Below are positions 32,967-35,668 of a stretch of 35,668 nt of DNA, piece after piece. Made by a program: the position numbers and the translations under genes. Location of the stretch: assembly GCA_040905475.1 (NCBI GenBank), contig JBBDRM010000069.1, forward strand, positions 1-35,668. The letters are read 5' to 3'. The notes under the pieces are model-generated. The model was not told the DNA's origin and made no database searches. It saw nothing but the letters and a program-made list of their open reading frames with translations. This DNA is from Actinomycetota bacterium. GTDB taxonomy: Bacteria > Actinomycetota > AC-67. Each line of letters opens with the position of its first letter. Position 1 is the first letter of the stretch.

Positions 32967-34120
32967 CCGTCCAGCAAGCAACGCGTGCCCGTGTAGATCG
33001 TCGGCACGCACTTGTTGCAGTGATCGCAGCGCGACTCGCTTCGAGTCCCCGACCGCATCTCGTTGACCAGCCCCGGGTCGGCGAGCAGCGCGCGTGCCAT
33101 CGCGACGAACGCGTAGCCCTCGTCGAGCGCCCAGCGGATCGTCTCGAGCTTGTTGATGCCGCCGAGCAGGATGATCGGGAGGTCGAGCTGCTCCTTGAAG
33201 CGGCGCGCGAGCGGCGACCAGTACGCCTCCTCGAACGGGTACGTCTTGAAGAACCGGCGGCCGACGATCTTGAAGCCGAGCCGCATCGGCGGCGGAAGCG
33301 TCGCACCGAACTCCTTCAAGGGGACACCGCCCCGGAACAGGTACATCGGATTCGCGAGCGACGACCCGCCGGTCAACTCCAGCGCGTCGAGGGTTCCGTC
33401 GGCCTGGAGCATCTTCGCGAACGCGAGCGACTCCTCGGGCCCGAAGCCGCCGCGCACGCCGTCGTCCATGTTGAGCTTGGCGGTGACCGCTACACCAGTA
33501 CCGACCGCCGCTCGCACGGCGCGCACGACCGCGCGTGGGAACCGCGATCGGTTCTCGAGCGACCCTCCGTGCGCGTCGGTCCTCTTGTTCAGCTTGAGAC
33601 TCAGGAACGAGCTGAGGAGATAGTTGTGGCCGAGGTGCACCTCGACCGCGTCGAACCCGGCTTCGGACAGGATCCTCGCGCCACGCGCGAAGTCGTCGCC
33701 GACCCGCACGAAGTCCGCGTCGGTCATCGCGCGGGTGCGGCGCAGGATCGGCGTCATGAACCGAGACGGCGCGAGTGCCGGGCTCTTCGTTCCGTCGGGA
33801 TTCGCGACCGGCCCGGCGTGGCCGATCTGCGCGCAGGCCGCGGCGCCCTCGGCGTGGATGGCGTCGGTGAGCTTGCGCAGACCTTCCAGCGCCTCCGTTC
33901 GCAGGACGATCTGGTGTCCGTCGGTACTGCCCTCGCGCGACACCGAGCAGTACGCGACCGTCGACATACCCACGCCACCGGCCGCGACTTCTCGATGGAA
34001 GGCGATCAGCTCGTCGGTGACGAGACGGTGAGGGGTTACGCCTTCGAACGTCGCGGCCTTGATGATGCGGTTGCGCAGCGTGATGGGACCGAGCTTCGCA
34101 GGAGCGAACGGATCGATCAC
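32963..34120 (-). CDS. NADH:flavin oxidoreductase (Old Yellow Enzyme type) with C-terminal Cys cluster
   Basis: The 385-residue FMN TIM-barrel protein has the family pattern: KLGPITLRNRIIKAATFEG, AACAQIGHAGPVANPDG, FDAVEVHLGHNYLLSSFLS followed by NKRTDAHGGSLENRSRFP (substrate and FMN contacts), and IILLGGINKLET then AMARALLADPGLV (phosphate-binding end). At the C-terminus are Cys365, 368, 371 and 381 (CDHCNKC, then TRC). That resembles the [4Fe-4S] motif that joins the FMN barrel to the FAD/NAD domain of 2,4-dienoyl-CoA reductases. Here the protein stops right after the cluster, so the FAD domain is missing. It would reduce an activated C=C bond. It starts nine bases after the GMC oxidoreductase stop. 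Confidence 0.92.
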   Translation of the reverse strand: MIDPFAPAKLGPITLRNRIIKAATFEGVTPHRLVTDELIAFHREVAAGGVGMSTVAYCSVSREGSTDGHQIVLRTEALEGLRKLTDAIHAEGAAACAQIGHAGPVANPDGTKSPALAPSRFMTPILRRTRAMTDADFVRVGDDFARGARILSEAGFDAVEVHLGHNYLLSSFLSLKLNKRTDAHGGSLENRSRFPRAVVRAVRAAVGTGVAVTAKLNMDDGVRGGFGPEESLAFAKMLQADGTLDALELTGGSSLANPMYLFRGGVPLKEFGATLPPPMRLGFKIVGRRFFKTYPFEEAYWSPLARRFKEQLDLPIILLGGINKLETIRWALDEGYAFVAMARALLADPGLVNEMRSGTRSESRCDHCNKCVPTIYTGTRCLLDG

Positions 34121-34129
34121 GCGCGGATT

Positions 34130-35668
34130 CTAGGCCGTGTCGCCTTCCCGGGCCCGCCGGCGCAGCGTCGACGCCAAGGCGCCCGCCGTCGCGATCAGCG
34201 CACCGCCCGCCGCGGCTTCCGATCCGGCTCCGGTCGCCGGCAGCTCGTCCGGACGCGTCACCTTCACGCCGCCCGCCTGCGAGCCCGAGACCGCTACCAG
34301 GGCACGCGCGTTACGCAGCGCCGTCGCCATGATCGTGAGCGTCGGGTTGTGCGAGCCCGAGCTGACGAACACCGAGCCGTCCGCAACCAGCACGTTGTCG
34401 AGCCCGTGCACGCGGCCGTGCGCGTTCGTCACGCCCTTGGTGGGATCGGTCGACATCCGCATCCCGCCCATCACGTGATAGTTCGAAGGCACGTCGCCTC
34501 CCCCGCCGACCGGGAACGCGTCCGAGGACATCGTCGGGACCGCCGCCGTCACGTCGGCGCCGGCGGCCTTGAGCAACGCCATGATCAGCGGGATGTAGAA
34601 GCGCTGGGCGATTATCTCGTGGTTGTGCGGGTGATAGGTGACGCGGGCGACCGGCAAGCCGCGGAAATCCTTCAGCGTGGGGTCGAGGTCGACGACGTTC
34701 GTCCATTGAGAAAGGTCCTCGCCCACCATCTCGATCCCCATCAGACGGTCGCGGAGCAGGCTCGCGCGCATCAGCTGCTTGAACGGCCGGCCGAACCCCT
34801 TGCCGGGCGACAGCAGCGGCATCAGCCCGCGATAAGTGTTGGCCTCCGAGATCGGGTCCTGGGTTCCCCCGAGCTCGAGCACGCCGCCGCGGAAGTACGG
34901 AAGCCCCGACGCCTGTGCGACGAGCCGCGCGCCGGGGAAGTCGGGATCGGAGAAGTCGTCCACCGCGTGCGACGTCGAGCGGCCGCGCCATGCGTGGTAG
35001 CGCTCCTTCAGCGATGCGCCGAACCCCGAGGTGAACCAGTGGAACATCATGAACCGGCCGATCAGCTTGCTCGGATCCGGGAACGCGGACAACAGCCCCA
35101 GCCGCGCGCTCTCGATCGCCGAGCCGGCGAGCACGACCACGTCCGCGGACTCGGTCCGCCGTCGCCCGGCCGCGTCGATCGTCGTGACGCCCGTGGCTCG
35201 CTTCCCGTCGTGCACGATCCGCTCGACGAACGTGTTCGCGCGCAGCTCGGCGCCGGCGATGAGCGCGCGACGCAGGGGTGCGAGCGCCCCGACCCGCGCG
35301 TGGATCGGGCAACCGTAGCGCGAGCAGAACCCACAGTTGTTGCACGCCGGCCGGCCGTCGTAGGTTCGCGAGTTGATCGCCATCGGCACCGGATACGGGT
35401 GGAGCCCGAGCAACGAGGCGCCCTGCGAGAGCAGCATGGACGAGTACTGCGCCGGGCCCGGCGGCATCACGAACTGATGCGCTCGCGGCGCGTGCCGCTT
35501 CAAAAGGTCCGGTAACGCGTCGACGTCGCCGGCGACGCCGATGAGGCGCTCGATCTCGTCGTAGAACGGCGCGATCTCCGCGTAGTCGAAGGGCCAATCC
35601 TGGACGTCGGCCTCGTCGACCGGCCCGAGCATGGACAGCTTCGAGAAGTCGATGTCCCAGAACCGCGG
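34130..35668 (-). CDS. GMC family oxidoreductase with C-terminal LPATG sorting signal (N-terminus outside window)
   Basis: The visible part has about 512 residues; the frame is open through the right edge (FWDIDFSKLSML before the ATG at 35632), so the FAD GxGxxG motif and any export signal are off-window. The kept part has DWPFDYAEIAPFYDEIER, CNNCGFCSRYGCPIHAR, ADVVVLAGSAIESARLGLLS, the catalytic-His region NYHVMGGMRMSTDPTKG, and VFVSSGSHNPTLTIMATALR. These are typical of GMC-type alcohol/sterol oxidases. At the end comes LPATG (bases 34243-34229), an Ala-rich hydrophobic stretch of about 18 residues, then RRRARE: the three-part pattern of a sortase cell-wall signal. A flavoenzyme with such an end would be exported and wall-linked, which is unusual. 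It precedes the OYE-type gene in the operon. Confidence 0.9.
   Translation of the reverse strand, partial: PRFWDIDFSKLSMLGPVDEADVQDWPFDYAEIAPFYDEIERLIGVAGDVDALPDLLKRHAPRAHQFVMPPGPAQYSSMLLSQGASLLGLHPYPVPMAINSRTYDGRPACNNCGFCSRYGCPIHARVGALAPLRRALIAGAELRANTFVERIVHDGKRATGVTTIDAAGRRRTESADVVVLAGSAIESARLGLLSAFPDPSKLIGRFMMFHWFTSGFGASLKERYHAWRGRSTSHAVDDFSDPDFPGARLVAQASGLPYFRGGVLELGGTQDPISEANTYRGLMPLLSPGKGFGRPFKQLMRASLLRDRLMGIEMVGEDLSQWTNVVDLDPTLKDFRGLPVARVTYHPHNHEIIAQRFYIPLIMALLKAAGADVTAAVPTMSSDAFPVGGGGDVPSNYHVMGGMRMSTDPTKGVTNAHGRVHGLDNVLVADGSVFVSSGSHNPTLTIMATALRNARALVAVSGSQAGGVKVTRPDELPATGAGSEAAAGGALIATAGALASTLRRRAREGDTA

Noticed and set aside
33020-35515. A very long open frame on the plus strand antisense to the OYE and GMC genes
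   Set aside because: Its product is low-complexity and rich in Arg, Glu and Asp, without any motif, as expected from the reverse strand of GC-rich genes. The minus-strand frames have full family motifs.

Overview
The window is GC-rich DNA that reads like an actinobacterial (Actinomycetota) chromosome, probably from an uncultivated lineage. The signs are a Tad pilus locus with no secretin, an F420-type luciferase-like oxidoreductase, a DUF-type secreted-repeat lipoprotein, steroid-type lipid-transfer-protein/DUF35 pairs, and an LPXTG-type sorting signal. The taxonomic call is inference; no rRNA or tRNA gene is visible. Coding density is very high. Nearly every same-strand junction is an ATGA, GTGA or TTGA overlap or a gap of a few bases, and all three convergent junctions share four bases. 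No gene-free stretch exceeds 300 bases.

Left part (1-6350): the 3' part of an ABC ATPase gene, a SAM methyltransferase, a divergent ketol-acid reductoisomerase-like protein with altered catalytic motifs, a possible 23-residue leader ORF coupled to a lipoprotein gene, a secreted penicillin acylase-family hydrolase with two hairpins just upstream, and a small acidic secreted protein.

Middle (6347-13669, minus strand): a seven-gene Tad/Flp pilus operon in the order cpaB, tadZ/cpaE, tadA/cpaF, tadB, tadC, tadE-like, tadG-like. No Flp pilin or prepilin peptidase gene is inside the window. It is preceded by a 250-base intergenic region.

Right part (13920-35668): a catabolic region for acyl-CoA-linked degradation of a lipid, possibly branched or cyclic. 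The minus-strand operon holds a fused CoA-transferase, two SDRs, a secreted lysyl oxidase and a methyltransferase. Facing it is a plus-strand TetR gene followed by an acyl-CoA dehydrogenase and a cupin. Further plus-strand operons carry an amidohydrolase and a luciferase-like oxidoreductase; a thiolase-fold/DUF35 pair with a methyltransferase and an ADP-forming acyl-CoA synthetase; and a second thiolase-fold/DUF35 pair with an SRPBCC protein and an enoyl-CoA hydratase. An Old-Yellow-Enzyme-type reductase and an incomplete GMC oxidoreductase with a C-terminal LPATG sorting signal close the window on the minus strand. A Fic-domain gene of different base composition sits between two of these operons and looks inserted.

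The most notable signal is a shared operator, TGAC-N6-GTCA, at three promoters of this region: the TetR/CoA-transferase divergent promoter, the amidohydrolase promoter and the first thiolase promoter. At the latter two it overlaps a -35-like hexamer. This suggests that the TetR protein represses the whole set as one regulon. The substrate cannot be read from the sequence; the two Ltp2/ChsH2-like pairs suggest retro-aldol shortening of branched acyl-CoA side chains.
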